A stretch of DNA of 43,620 bases from Rhodospirillales bacterium. Its GTDB lineage: Bacteria > Pseudomonadota > Alphaproteobacteria > Rhodospirillales > Defluviicoccaceae. The stretch spans positions 1-43,620 of the forward strand of contig JAEULG010000116.1 of assembly GCA_016793875.1 (NCBI GenBank), given 5' to 3'. Of this stretch, positions 1 through 8,534 are shown one piece after another. How positions within the stretch are numbered: position 1 is the stretch's first letter; each line of letters begins with the position of its first letter. The notes under the pieces are model-generated. The model was not told the origin of the DNA, did no database searches, and was given only the letters and a program-made list of their open reading frames with translations. The translations under genes were made by a program, and so were the position numbers.

Positions 1-491
1 CCCCTTTGGGTATATGCATTTTTGGATGTGCGAACGACATTCTTGACGAGCCAGATGAGGTACCTCCACGCCACATGATCAGCGACAATGAAGATGTCGA
101 TAGCGATGGCGAATTTTTGGATGTCCCGTTCCGTCCACAAGAGTGCCGCACCGGCAACGACCAGCAATAAGACAGTTACAAAGCCATGTACTGGCACCTG
201 GCCTCTTCTTGGAAACGAGACGTACACAAGTTCTTGAACATCAACATCAAATTTTGTGCCAAACACCCATGAAACATAGTAAAGGGCAAGTCCACCATGC
301 CACAAAAGTATGGGTGTGTAGCTACTGGCTAGCATATCAAGTGGAAACTGCTTAAACTGAATCCACGTAAATATCATGGCAAGAGCAGTGCCCGCCCACG
401 CGATCAGTTTGCGTATGGTGCGTGTAAAGAGCGTCGTCGTAGTATGGTCGACTTCACCACTGGCAATGACACGAAGCCGTCCTGTGCGCAT
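1..491 (-). CDS. Partial hypothetical multi-pass membrane protein (runs off left edge)
   Basis: An uninterrupted minus-strand frame of 163 codons starts at ATG 491-489 and is still open at base 1, so the C-terminus lies outside the window. An AGGA Shine-Dalgarno-like element sits about 10 nt before the ATG, and an in-frame stop lies just upstream at 513-515. The product begins MRTGRLRVIASGEVDH and has about four hydrophobic segments, near residues 29-46, 59-78, 103-119 and 127-149, separated by charged loops, so it is probably an inner-membrane protein. I do not recognise the family. Base composition is clearly lower in GC than the rest of the window, and the gene sits beside a transposase remnant, which suggests acquired DNA. 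The reading frame is well supported; the function is unknown. Confidence 0.6.
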   Translation of the reverse strand, partial: MRTGRLRVIASGEVDHTTTTLFTRTIRKLIAWAGTALAMIFTWIQFKQFPLDMLASSYTPILLWHGGLALYYVSWVFGTKFDVDVQELVYVSFPRRGQVPVHGFVTVLLLVVAGAALLWTERDIQKFAIAIDIFIVADHVAWRYLIWLVKNVVRTSKNAYTQR

Positions 492-578
492 TTGCCGTTG
501 TTCCTGAGATCCTCACCAAGGAAGGATTGTGTGGTCTCAACTGGTTGTGACTCCATCGTCATTGCGACGCCGCTCACG

Positions 579-664
579 ATGCGCTGGACAGAGATCACTC
601 GTCCAAAGTATCGGCGCATCGGATTGCACTATGCAAGCGAGAAGATGAACGGGATCGGTCGTCC
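579..664 (+). mobile_element. Remnant of an IS5-type transposase N-terminus
   Basis: The frame starting at ATG 579 encodes MRWTEITRPKYRRIGLHYAS, which closely resembles the opening residues of IS5-family transposases of the kind that begin W-T-E-x-T-R-x-x-Y-x-R-x-G-L-R-Y-A-S-D. The similarity stops after about 22 residues. A following Gly-Ile-Gly-Arg-Pro is reminiscent of a slightly later part of the same family, so an internal deletion is possible. The catalytic DDE domain is absent. Terminal inverted repeats could not be identified; the left end should lie between 492 and 578. The family assignment comes from memory of the conserved opening, not from an alignment. Confidence 0.5.
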
Positions 665-670
665 GTTAGA

Positions 671-1123
671 AACCCCGTCGGCGCGTTCGAACGGCACCCC
701 GATCTCGTCGCCGTCAGCGGTCCCTACATCTACTACGGCATCTCCAGAGCTGCACGACTGACCGCGGACCTGTTCTACCGGGTGGCCTTCCTGTTCTACG
801 TGCTGGTGCGGTTCGTGATGCGGGCCGGATCGATGCTGCGAGGCGGAAACTTCATCGTCTCCCGGCAGGGCCTGGATGCGGCGGGCGGCTATAATTCCGA
901 CTTCAGCTTCTATGGCGAGGACACCGACCTTGCCCGCCGCCTGAGCAAGGTCGGCGTGGTCAAGTTCTCCTTCCGGCTGCGGGCGCTGTCCTCGGGGCGG
1001 CGGTTCGCCAAGGAAGGACTGGTGAAGGTGGGCTGGCGCTATTCGGTGAACTTCCTATGGGCAACCTTCTTCAAGCGCCCGTTCACCGCCACCTGGACCG
1101 ACCTTCGCCAGGACAGCCTGTAG
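671..1123 (+). pseudogene. Truncated family-2 glycosyltransferase, C-terminal part only
   Basis: The plus frame is open from 551, but glycosyltransferase-like sequence begins only around 677 (AFERHPDLVAVSGPYIYY). It continues through the acceptor-side motif GEDTDLARRL near 919-948 to a stop at 1121-1123. A full family-2 enzyme has about 250-350 residues, with the nucleotide-binding Rossmann half and DxD motif first. That half is missing here and is replaced by lower-GC DNA and the IS5-like fragment. An ORF starting at GTG 782 would give 113 residues but would still lack the donor-binding half. The gene is convergent with parC. I read it as a gene broken by insertion and deletion, not as a functional enzyme. 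Confidence 0.65.
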
Positions 1124-1176
1124 ACCCTGCCGGCTGTCACGCGGAGCCAAGCCGACCTTCCCCCGATCTCCGCCGA

Positions 1177-3435
1177 CTACCCGGCGAACCTGCCGCTGGC
1201 GGGAAAGCCGCGGGGGACGGTGTGGCCGATCTGGCCGCGCTTGCCGGTGTAGGGCCGCAGGTCGGTCTCGGTGCGCATCCCGCGCCCGCTCTTCCAGCTC
1301 AGGCCGTGCGCGGCGGCGAAGGTGACGACATCGCCGAGCCGGGCGTCGCGGTAGCGCTGCAGCAGGACGCCTCTGCCCTTCGCCATCACCGGCAACTCGG
1401 CCAGCGGGAAGACCAGCAGCCGGCGGTTGCTGCCGACGACGGCAATGCTGTCATCTTCCGGTGCCACCGGCTGCAGGAAGACCGCCTGTTCGCCGTCGCC
1501 GGGGGCCAGCACCGCCTTGCCGGTGCGCGTCTGCCCCAGCACCGCGTCCTCGTCGACGAGGAAGCCGCGGCCGGCATCCGAGGCGATCAGCAACCGGCCG
1601 GCGGGCCGATATACCCGCAGCGCCTGCGCCTCGAACGGCGGCGGCAGCTCGATCAGCAGCCGCAAGGGCTCACCAAAGCCGCGGCCGGAGGGTAGCCGGT
1701 CGCAAGGGAGCGTGTAGATGCGCCCCTGGCTGCCGAGGATGAGCAATTTGTCGGCGGTGCTGGCGTGAACGGCGAAGCGGGGACCGTCGCCTTCCTTGTA
1801 GCGGACGGCGGCGGCCGCCTCCTCGTCGAGGTGCTCCGCCGCCGCCCGCACCCAGCCCTTCTCCGAGCACAGCACGGTGACAGGCTGGGCCGCCGCGGCG
1901 GCGGCGACCTGCGGCAGCACCGCCACCGGCAGCGGCGCCGCGGCGATGGTGGTTCGCCGGCGGCCGAGCGGGGTGTCCGGCCCGAAGCGCGTGCCGACCG
2001 CGGCCACCTCCTCGGCGATGCGACGCCACAGCAGGCCCTCGTCGGCGAGCAGCGCATCGAGGCCGGCGCGCTCGGCCAGCAGGCCGTCGCGCTCGGTGAT
2101 CAGCACGATTTCCTCCAGCTTGCGGAGCTGGCGCAGCCGCATGTTCAGCACGGCGTCGGCCTGCACCTCGTTGATGCCGAAGCGGGCCATCAGCGCCGCC
2201 TTCGGGTCGTCCTCCTCGCGGACGATGCGGATCACCTCGTCGAGGTTGAGATGGACGATGAGAAAGCCGGCCAGCAGCTCCAGGCGCTGCTCGATCCGGC
2301 CACGACGATGCAGGCTGCGCCGGCGCAGCACCTCGCGGCGGTGCGACAGCCACGCCCGCAGCAGGTCCTTCAGGCCGAGGACCCGCGGCGTCGTGCCGTC
2401 GACCAGAACGTTGAGGTTGACGCCGACGCGCACTTCCAGGTCGGTGAGCCGGAACAGCTCGGCCATGATCGCCTCGGCATCAACCGGGCGGCCGCGCGGC
2501 TTCAGCACCAAGCGCACCGTCTCGGTCGATTCGTCCCGCACGTCGGCGAGGAACGGCAGCTTGCGCTCGGCGAGGAGATCGGCCAGCCGCTCGATCAGCT
2601 TGCCTTTCTGCACCTGCCACGGGATCTCGGAGACGACGATCACCGTCCCCTCGCGGCTTTTCTCCACCGCCCAGCGGGCGCGCAGGCGCAGGCTGCCGCG
2701 GCCGCTGCGGTAGACCTCGGTGCGGGTCGCCGCGTCCTCCACCAGCACGCCGCCGGTGGGGAAGTCGGGGCCTGGCAGCCGCGCCATCAGCTCCTCGAGC
2801 GAGGCGTCGGGGTGCTGGATGAGATGGACGGCGGCAGCGCAGATCTCGGCGGCGTTATGCGGCGGGATGCTGGTCGCCATGCCGACGGCAATGCCCGAGG
2901 CGCCGTTGGCCAGCAGGTTGGGGAAGGCGGCGGGGAGGACCACCGGCTCGTCGTCCTCGCCGTCATAGGTCGGGCGGAAGTCGACGGCGTCCTCGTCGAT
3001 GCCCTCCAGCAGCGCCTCGGCGACGTCGGTAAGGCGGGCCTCGGTGTAGCGCATGGCGGCTGGGCCATCGCCGTCGATGTTGCCGAAGTTGCCCTGCCCT
3101 TCCACCAACGGCCAGCGCACGGCGAAGTCCTGGGCGAGACGGACGAGCGCCTCGTAGACCGCGACGTCGCCATGCGGGTGGTAGCGGCCGATGACGTCGC
3201 CGACGACGCGGGCGCACTTCTTAAAGCCGGAGCCGGGGTCGAGGCGGAGCTGGCGCATCGCCCACAGCAGTCGCCGGTGCACCGGCTTAAGGCCGTCGCG
3301 GGCGTCGGGCAGGGAGCGGCCGACGATGGTGGAGACGGCGTAGGTGAGGTAGCGCTCGGTGATCGCCGTGACGAGCGGAACGTCATCGATGCCGGGCTCG
3401 GAAGCGGCGGGCGGCGGCGGCGCAGCGGAGGCCAT
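1177..3435 (-). CDS. parC: DNA topoisomerase IV subunit A
   Basis: The product (752 aa) is the DNA-breaking subunit of topoisomerase IV, which with ParE decatenates and relaxes chromosomes. The N-terminal domain has the recognisable [18 protein letters not shown] and [10 protein letters not shown] segments; the last carries the catalytic tyrosine, about Tyr130. A coiled-coil and tower region follows, then a C-terminal beta-pinwheel-like domain with repeated basic and Gly-containing blades. Length and the shorter C-terminal domain favour ParC over GyrA. I chose ATG 3435, which lies 2 nt after the recO stop; a frame upstream to 3465 would overlap recO and begins with an Arg run. The residue after HPHGD is Val, where Escherichia coli ParC has Ser80. 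It is the last gene of the pdxJ-to-parC run. Confidence 0.95.
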   Translation of the reverse strand: MASAAPPPPAASEPGIDDVPLVTAITERYLTYAVSTIVGRSLPDARDGLKPVHRRLLWAMRQLRLDPGSGFKKCARVVGDVIGRYHPHGDVAVYEALVRLAQDFAVRWPLVEGQGNFGNIDGDGPAAMRYTEARLTDVAEALLEGIDEDAVDFRPTYDGEDDEPVVLPAAFPNLLANGASGIAVGMATSIPPHNAAEICAAAVHLIQHPDASLEELMARLPGPDFPTGGVLVEDAATRTEVYRSGRGSLRLRARWAVEKSREGTVIVVSEIPWQVQKGKLIERLADLLAERKLPFLADVRDESTETVRLVLKPRGRPVDAEAIMAELFRLTDLEVRVGVNLNVLVDGTTPRVLGLKDLLRAWLSHRREVLRRRSLHRRGRIEQRLELLAGFLIVHLNLDEVIRIVREEDDPKAALMARFGINEVQADAVLNMRLRQLRKLEEIVLITERDGLLAERAGLDALLADEGLLWRRIAEEVAAVGTRFGPDTPLGRRRTTIAAAPLPVAVLPQVAAAAAAQPVTVLCSEKGWVRAAAEHLDEEAAAAVRYKEGDGPRFAVHASTADKLLILGSQGRIYTLPCDRLPSGRGFGEPLRLLIELPPPFEAQALRVYRPAGRLLIASDAGRGFLVDEDAVLGQTRTGKAVLAPGDGEQAVFLQPVAPEDDSIAVVGSNRRLLVFPLAELPVMAKGRGVLLQRYRDARLGDVVTFAAAHGLSWKSGRGMRTETDLRPYTGKRGQIGHTVPRGFPASGRFAG

Positions 3436-3437
3436 GC

Positions 3438-4193
3438 CTACCTCGCGCCGGCGGCGTCGCCGCAAGAGAGCCGCGAGCGTCCGATCACCGCCGACAGCCG
3501 CTGGCGGGCGGACGGAAGATCGCGATCGTGCTCGGCGTAGACGCAGCGCCGCAGGAAGTACCCAGCGAGCGCCAGGCCGGCGAGAACATCATCGCTGGTT
3601 GCCGGGGCCGCCGCATCGCAGAGGAAGGCCGGCAACGCCAGCAACCGCTGCTGCCAGGGACCGGCCGCCGCGGCGGCCACCGCCCGGCCGGTCCGCGGCG
3701 AGACGTAGGCAAGGTCCTCGCGGGCTCCGGTCAGCGCGCAGGCGGCAAGGTCGAGTCCAAAGCCGAGGTCGGCGAGCAGCGCCACTTCCCACCGCACGTA
3801 GGCGCACGGCCAAGCCGGGTCCTCCTCGATCGCCTGCAGCAGCGCCAGCATCTCTGCGAACGGTACCACTGCCGGCTCGCGCTCCGGGAGCGCCGTATCG
3901 AGAATGGCGCAAGCCGCCACCACTGCCGCCAGCCGGGCGGCGTCATCGAGTATCGCAGGCGGTAGAATCGCTATGGGCTCGCAGCTATAGGAGCCCAGCT
4001 GCTCGGCAGTGCGCCCGCGCCAGCGGCAGGCAATGCGGTTGCCCGGCTGCAGCACACCATGCGCCCGCCGGCCGGTGCCGCCGCGCACCAAGCCATTGTG
4101 CCGGCCATGCGCGCAGGTGAGCGCCGATACGACGAGCGAGGTCTCGCCCAGGCTGCGTGCCGACAGCACCACGGCGTCGTCATTCCACTCCAT
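3438..4193 (-). CDS. recO: DNA repair protein RecO
   Basis: RecO (251 aa here) works with RecR to load RecA on SSB-coated single-stranded DNA in the RecF recombination pathway. The N-terminus, MEWNDDAVVLSARSLGETS, followed by an OB-fold-like region with H-G-R and a G-N-R-I-xC-x-W segment, is typical of the family. The remainder is alpha-helical and Ala/Leu-rich. Length is normal. The start is ATG 4193. The stop lies 2 nt before the parC ATG, so the two genes are probably co-translated. recO after era and before parC is a common arrangement in alphaproteobacteria. Confidence 0.93.
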   Translation of the reverse strand: MEWNDDAVVLSARSLGETSLVVSALTCAHGRHNGLVRGGTGRRAHGVLQPGNRIACRWRGRTAEQLGSYSCEPIAILPPAILDDAARLAAVVAACAILDTALPEREPAVVPFAEMLALLQAIEEDPAWPCAYVRWEVALLADLGFGLDLAACALTGAREDLAYVSPRTGRAVAAAAAGPWQQRLLALPAFLCDAAAPATSDDVLAGLALAGYFLRRCVYAEHDRDLPSARQRLSAVIGRSRLSCGDAAGAR

Positions 4194-4369
4194 GGTACCG
4201 CCGGCTCGGTTGAGGTTTGTTGTGCCAACGCAATGGTCTGCTCAAAACATGGGCATGACACGAAAGTGCATAGCTCTTACGCATGGCCTCGCTTGTGCAT
4301 CAAGTTCGCTGTGCTACACTTCGCCCTGCGATGCAAGCGGCATCTGGGCTGGTGAAAGGAAGACGACCT

Positions 4370-4597
4370 TTGGGCGTTCACGACATCATGATCACCGAAC
4401 CGCATCCCTGCCGTCGCGGGTTTTTCCGCCGGCTCTATGCACGGGTTCAGACAACGAACACCGGTAGCTACTGGATCTGGCGGCAGATCGACGAGAACGG
4501 ACTGCCGTTGACCGACGCCGAGCGGGCCTTCGAAACTGAAGACGGAGCCCTCAGCGACGCCGTACGTACCCTGAACGGGGTAGCGGTGGCGGTCTAG
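4370..4597 (+). CDS. Small hypothetical protein
   Basis: A 75-residue frame reads over the conserved-looking segment TGSYWIWRQIDENGLPLTDA and ends in NGVAVAV. The TTG start at 4370 is preceded by AGGAAG with 7 nt spacing, a better ribosome site than that of the in-frame ATG at 4388 (69 residues). The predicted protein is soluble, with an Arg-rich first third and an acidic second half. No family is recognised. It lies alone on the plus strand in the gap between divergent recO and convergent era, and a GC-rich hairpin follows its stop. Codon use looks like a real gene, with G/C in third positions, but the assignment is moderate. Confidence 0.5.
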   Translation: MGVHDIMITEPHPCRRGFFRRLYARVQTTNTGSYWIWRQIDENGLPLTDAERAFETEDGALSDAVRTLNGVAVAV

Positions 4598-4620
4598 GGG
4601 ATGACCGGTGGTCCCGGCTG

Positions 4621-4656
4621 CGGAGGTTTGCCCGGTAGGCTTGGCCGGCACCTCCG
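4621..4656. terminator. GC-rich hairpin between convergent genes
   Basis: A perfect 7-bp inverted repeat (CGGAGGT / ACCTCCG) encloses a second imperfect pairing (TGCCCGG with CCGGCA). It sits between the end of the small plus-strand gene and the end of era. No T run follows on either strand, so it is at best a U-less terminator or an mRNA-end stabiliser for both transcripts. Confidence 0.35.
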
Positions 4657-4667
4657 TTGCCCCGGCG

Positions 4668-5630
4668 CTACCGTCGCGGTTCAAGTCCCTGCAGGCGCCA
4701 GAATGCCGGATCCTCGCGCCACCTCTCGCGCACCTTGACGTGCAGGAAGAGGTGGACCCGGTGGCCGAACAGCCGCTCGAGTTCCTTGCGGGCGCTCTCG
4801 CCGATCTGACGGATGCGCTGGCCGCCGCGACCTAGCACGATCGGACGCTGTCCTTCGCGCTCGACCCAGATGACCTGGTCGAGGCGGATACTGTCGTCGC
4901 TGCGATCGCTCCACTGCTCGGTTTCGACGGCGATGCTGTAGGGCAGCTCCTGCTGCAACTGCCAGAACAGCTGCTCGCGGGTGATCTCCGCGGCGAGCAG
5001 GCGCGCCGGCATATCGGACAGCTGGTCCTCCGGATAGAGCCACGGTCCCGGCGGCAAGGTTGCGGCGAGATGGCTTGCGAGTTCGCCGACGCCATCACCG
5101 GTCAACGCTGAGATCATGAACACCGGCGCAAACACGCCGTCTCCGTTCAGTGCGGCGACGAGCGAGAGCAGCGTCGGCTTGTCAACCGCGTCCACCTTGT
5201 TGAGCACGAGAATGGCCTGCCGCCGCCGCTTCTTCAGGCCGACGACTACCGGCAGGGCAGCTGTGGCCGCGGTCGTCCGGCTGGCGTCGACCAGCAACGC
5301 GATGACATCGGCACCCGCCGCCGCATCCCATGCTGCGTCGACCATCGCCCGGTCCAGCGCCCGCCGTGGCGCGAAGATCCCCGGCGTGTCCACCAGCAGA
5401 ACCTGGGTGGCGCCGGCGATGGCGATGCCGACCACCCGAGTGCGGGTCGTCTGCACCTTCGGCGAGACGATGCTGACCTTGCTGCCGACCAGCCGGTTGA
5501 CCAGGGTCGACTTACCGGCGTTGGGAGCGCCGATGATGGCGACGAAGCCGCAACGGCGCCCGGCCTCCCCGTCACCTTGCGGTCCGCGGGTCTCTGCGTC
5601 TCCGCCTTCGGAGCCGGGGTCAGGGGACAT
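4668..5630 (-). CDS. era: GTPase Era
   Basis: Era (320 aa) is an essential GTPase that binds 16S rRNA and assists 30S subunit assembly. The GTPase domain shows the P-loop GAPNAGKST at residues 34-42, DTPG at 81-84 and NKVD at 144-147. A C-terminal KH RNA-binding domain carries VLGRGGQRIR around 265-274. I placed the start at ATG 5630. The same frame is open upstream to 5864, but that part lies inside rnc and reads as an Arg-rich shadow. The start overlaps the rnc stop by 11 nt, so translation is coupled. The N-terminal 25 residues before the P-loop are slightly longer than in Escherichia coli. Confidence 0.95.
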   Translation of the reverse strand: MSPDPGSEGGDAETRGPQGDGEAGRRCGFVAIIGAPNAGKSTLVNRLVGSKVSIVSPKVQTTRTRVVGIAIAGATQVLLVDTPGIFAPRRALDRAMVDAAWDAAAGADVIALLVDASRTTAATAALPVVVGLKKRRRQAILVLNKVDAVDKPTLLSLVAALNGDGVFAPVFMISALTGDGVGELASHLAATLPPGPWLYPEDQLSDMPARLLAAEITREQLFWQLQQELPYSIAVETEQWSDRSDDSIRLDQVIWVEREGQRPIVLGRGGQRIRQIGESARKELERLFGHRVHLFLHVKVRERWREDPAFWRLQGLEPRR

Positions 5631-6324
5631 CGGTGCAGCCCATCGCCACCAGCAGCGAGGCGGCCGCGGCACGCTCGGCGACGCGCTTCGACGGTCCGAC
5701 CGCTTCGACCGGAGCGAGACCTTCGACCGAAACCTCGACGCGGAACACCGGGGCGTGCGGCGGGCCGCTGCGTTCGGTTTCGCGGTAGACCGGCAGCGGC
5801 ATGCCGCGTCCTTGCGCCCATTCCTGCAGCATCGTCTTCGCGTCCTTCGGCGGCGAGACGTCACGGCTGATCAGGCCGGACCACAGCCGCTCCACCACCT
5901 CGGTCGCGACCGCAAAACCACCATCGAGGTGGACAGCGGCGATCAGTGCCTCGCAGGCGTCGGCGAGAAGTCCCGGATTGCGGCGGCCGCCGGCCTCCTC
6001 TTCGCCGCGGGACAGCCGCAGGCAGCCGGCAAGCTCGATCTGTTCGGCGATTTCCACCAGTGCTTCGCGGCGGACGAGCGCGGCATGGCGCCGGGCAAGT
6101 GCGCCCACTTCTTCGCCGGAAAAGCGATGGTAGAGCAGATTGGCGATGACCAGTCCCAGAACGCGATCGCCGACGAACTCCAGCCGCTCGTTGCAGCGGC
6201 GCCGTCCCTCGCCCTGGAAACTGGAGTGGGTCAGGGCCTCCAGCAGAAGGCGCGACGAATTGAAAGTATGGCCGAGACGTTCCTGCAGCGCGCCGCGCAA
6301 GGCCGCATCCGCCGGCTCCGTCAC
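5620..6324 (-). CDS. rnc: Ribonuclease III
   Basis: RNase III (234 aa) cleaves double-stranded RNA, including rRNA precursors and structured mRNAs. The signature NERLEFVGDRVL is at residues 45-56 and supplies catalytic Glu49 and Asp53; Asp122 and Glu125 in LADACEALIAA complete the metal site. A double-stranded-RNA-binding domain occupies about 160-230. Its ATG overlaps the lepB stop as ATGA, and its stop overlaps the start of era. The order lepB-rnc-era is widely conserved in proteobacteria. Confidence 0.96.
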   Translation of the reverse strand: MTEPADAALRGALQERLGHTFNSSRLLLEALTHSSFQGEGRRRCNERLEFVGDRVLGLVIANLLYHRFSGEEVGALARRHAALVRREALVEIAEQIELAGCLRLSRGEEEAGGRRNPGLLADACEALIAAVHLDGGFAVATEVVERLWSGLISRDVSPPKDAKTMLQEWAQGRGMPLPVYRETERSGPPHAPVFRVEVSVEGLAPVEAVGPSKRVAERAAAASLLVAMGCTDVP

Positions 6325-7049
6325 TGGATGCTCCGGAAGATCCGGTCGAAGCGGATGCTGTCGGGCCAGTTCCAGAAATGCAGGGCGGAACCGTCGACCG
6401 AGAAAAAGATCACCTCGGCCCGGCCGATCAGATTGACGAACGGCACATAGCCGACCTCGCCGAGAAACCGGCTGTCGCGGGAGCTGTCGCGGTTGTCGCC
6501 CATCATGAAAAAGTGCCCGGGCGGAACGGTATAGACACTGGTGTTGTCGAGCGGCCCACTATCACCGATCTCGATGATCTCGTGGCGGCGGCCGTTGGGC
6601 AAGGTTTCGATGTACCGGTGGTAGGTCTGCCGCACCGCGCCGCCGGCGGTGAACTCTCCGGCCGGCTCGCGACGGACGGGAACCCCGTTGATGTTGAGGA
6701 TGCCGTCGATCATCTGGATCCGGTCTCCGGGCAGGCCGACGACACGCTTGATATAGTCCGTCGTGTTATCAGCCGGCAGCTTGAAGACGACGACATCACC
6801 ACGCTCCGGCTCGCGTCCGAACAGTCGGCCAGAGAACAGCGGCAGACCGAACGGCAGCGAGTAGCGGCTATAACCGAAAGAATACTTCGAAACGAACAAG
6901 TAGTCGCCGACCAGCAACGTCGGAATCATTGATCCTGATGGGATGCTGAAGGGTTCGAACAGGAAAGTGCGGACAACGACGGCAATGAGGATCGCGTAGA
7001 CGATCGTCTTGACGAGTTCAACGAACCCGCTCGCTTTTTGCGTCGCCAT
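6321..7049 (-). CDS. lepB: Signal peptidase I
   Basis: This inner-membrane serine protease (242 aa) removes signal peptides from exported proteins. One N-terminal transmembrane segment, about residues 13-29, precedes PSGSM with the nucleophile Ser40. The general base Lys101 is in YIKRVVGLPGD, and the late box GDNRDSSRDSRFLG is near the C-terminus. I placed the start at ATG 7049; the frame continues upstream to 7121, but that part is Arg/Pro-rich and not family-like. The stop overlaps the rnc start by 4 nt. Length matches alphaproteobacterial LepB proteins with a single anchor. Confidence 0.95.
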   Translation of the reverse strand: MATQKASGFVELVKTIVYAILIAVVVRTFLFEPFSIPSGSMIPTLLVGDYLFVSKYSFGYSRYSLPFGLPLFSGRLFGREPERGDVVVFKLPADNTTDYIKRVVGLPGDRIQMIDGILNINGVPVRREPAGEFTAGGAVRQTYHRYIETLPNGRRHEIIEIGDSGPLDNTSVYTVPPGHFFMMGDNRDSSRDSRFLGEVGYVPFVNLIGRAEVIFFSVDGSALHFWNWPDSIRFDRIFRSIQ

Positions 7050-7166
7050 GTATCGGAGTCTCGCGGCTTCTGTTTCTGGTATGCGTGAATGGCGCGGCGG
7101 CGGCCGTCGCCGGCGGATCAAGCCATCCAGAAGCCGGCGGTGTCAAGGAGTCGCCGCACACTTGAT

Positions 7167-7595
7167 TCAAGCCGTCGGAAAAATGCTCCGGCTGGCCTCC
7201 GGCCCGACGGCAGAAATCACAACGATGGCATGGGCGAAGGGGTATTCGTCGGTCAGCGACAGCTCGACCGTCGGGGCGAGGCCCGCTGGAGTGATGTTTG
7301 CCAGTTGCTGCGCGGCACCGCCGCTGAGCCGCAGGAACGGCTTGCCGGAACGAAGGTTGTCCACCTCCATGTCGCGCCAGAAGACACCGTCGCGAAAGCC
7401 GGTGCCAAGGGCCTTGGCGCAGGCTTCCTTCGCCGCGTAGCGCTGGGCGTAGCGGGCGGCGCGATTGACGTGGTTCTCGCAGCGCCGCCGCTCGACGTCG
7501 GTGTAGATGCGCAGGCAGAAGCGATCGCCCCAGCGCTCCAGCGTTCGCTCGAGACGCCGGATGTCGAGCAGGTCGGTGCCGACGCCGAGGATCAC
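7167..7595 (-). CDS. acpS: Holo-[acyl-carrier-protein] synthase
   Basis: AcpS (142 aa) transfers 4'-phosphopantetheine from CoA to acyl carrier protein, activating it for fatty-acid synthesis. The start is GTG 7595, which overlaps the pdxJ stop as GTGA. The protein opens [16 protein letters not shown], with metal-binding Asp8. The second signature, [15 protein letters not shown], carries Glu57. Length is slightly above the usual 120-135 because of a short C-terminal tail. Pairing with pdxJ is standard in proteobacteria. Confidence 0.95.
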   Translation of the reverse strand: MILGVGTDLLDIRRLERTLERWGDRFCLRIYTDVERRRCENHVNRAARYAQRYAAKEACAKALGTGFRDGVFWRDMEVDNLRSGKPFLRLSGGAAQQLANITPAGLAPTVELSLTDEYPFAHAIVVISAVGPEASRSIFPTA

Positions 7596-8365
7596 GCCGG
7601 TGGACCCGGGGGAACCGCGCGCCCGGCGAGCATCGTCCCGCGTGCGAGGTCCATTGCGGTCCGCATGCGCGCGATACTTTCTTCCAGTCCGAGGAAGATT
7701 GCCTCGCCAATCAGGAAATGGCCGATGTTCAACTCGACGATCTCCGGGATCGCCGCGACCGGACCCACATTCTCGTAGCTGAGGCCGTGGCCGGCATGGC
7801 ACTCGATGCCGAGACTGGCGGCAAGCCGCGCCGCTTCGACCAGGCGCCGCAGTTCCGCCGGCCGCTGCTGTTCGGAGGCATGGCACCAAGCGCCGGTGTG
7901 CAACTCGACAGCGGCCGCCCCCAGTGCCTTCGCCGCTTCCACCTGCGCTGCCGACGGCTCGATGAACAGGGTCGTCAGCGAGCCCGCGTCCCCCAGACGG
8001 CGGATGAACGGCGCGAGGTGCGCGGTCCCCGAGACCGCGTCGAGCCCGCCTTCCGTCGTCCGCTCCTCCCGACGTTCCGGCACCAGGCAGACGGCATGGG
8101 GACGATGCCGCAGGGCAATCGCCAGCATCTCTTCGGTCGCCGCCATCTCCAGGTTCAGCGGTGCATCGACGATGCGACGCAGCCGTTCGATGTCGTCATC
8201 CGAAATATGCCGGCGATCCTCGCGCAGATGCGCGGTGATGCCGTCGGCACCGGCCCGGACGGAGAGGTCGGCGGCGCGCACCGGGTCGGGATGCGGCCCG
8301 CCGCGGGCGTTGCGGATGGTGGCGACGTGGTCGATGTTGACGCCGAGACGCAGATACGGGCTCAT
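7592..8365 (-). CDS. pdxJ: Pyridoxine 5'-phosphate synthase
   Basis: PdxJ (257 aa) condenses 1-deoxyxylulose 5-phosphate with 3-amino-2-oxopropyl phosphate to make pyridoxine 5'-phosphate, in the DXP-dependent vitamin B6 pathway. The start [20 protein letters not shown] at ATG 8365 contains the conserved N-x-D-H; later [15 protein letters not shown] and [12 protein letters not shown] are also diagnostic. The frame is open upstream to 8515 but is not family-like there. The gene is coupled to acpS and lies about 170 nt downstream of the nifA stop. Confidence 0.95.
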   Translation of the reverse strand: MSPYLRLGVNIDHVATIRNARGGPHPDPVRAADLSVRAGADGITAHLREDRRHISDDDIERLRRIVDAPLNLEMAATEEMLAIALRHRPHAVCLVPERREERTTEGGLDAVSGTAHLAPFIRRLGDAGSLTTLFIEPSAAQVEAAKALGAAAVELHTGAWCHASEQQRPAELRRLVEAARLAASLGIECHAGHGLSYENVGPVAAIPEIVELNIGHFLIGEAIFLGLEESIARMRTAMDLARGTMLAGRAVPPGPPA

Positions 8366-8534
8366 GGGCAAGCGGTAAGAGCGAGGGGCCGGCGCTGTCA
8401 AGGGCCGGCTGCCGCGGATGTCGACCCGCTGCCGCTCCATCCCAGGTCCTCGGGCGGGGGCGAGGCTGCCTCGCAGCAAACCCTGCGGCAGAGGGCGAGG
8501 GAGCTGCCCCAACAACTGTCCCGGCAGCCTCGAA

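Noticed and set aside
1765..3540. 591-codon plus-strand open frame opposite parC
   Set aside because: It is antisense to the conserved ParC protein; its Arg/Gly/His-rich composition is what high-GC third positions produce on the opposite strand.
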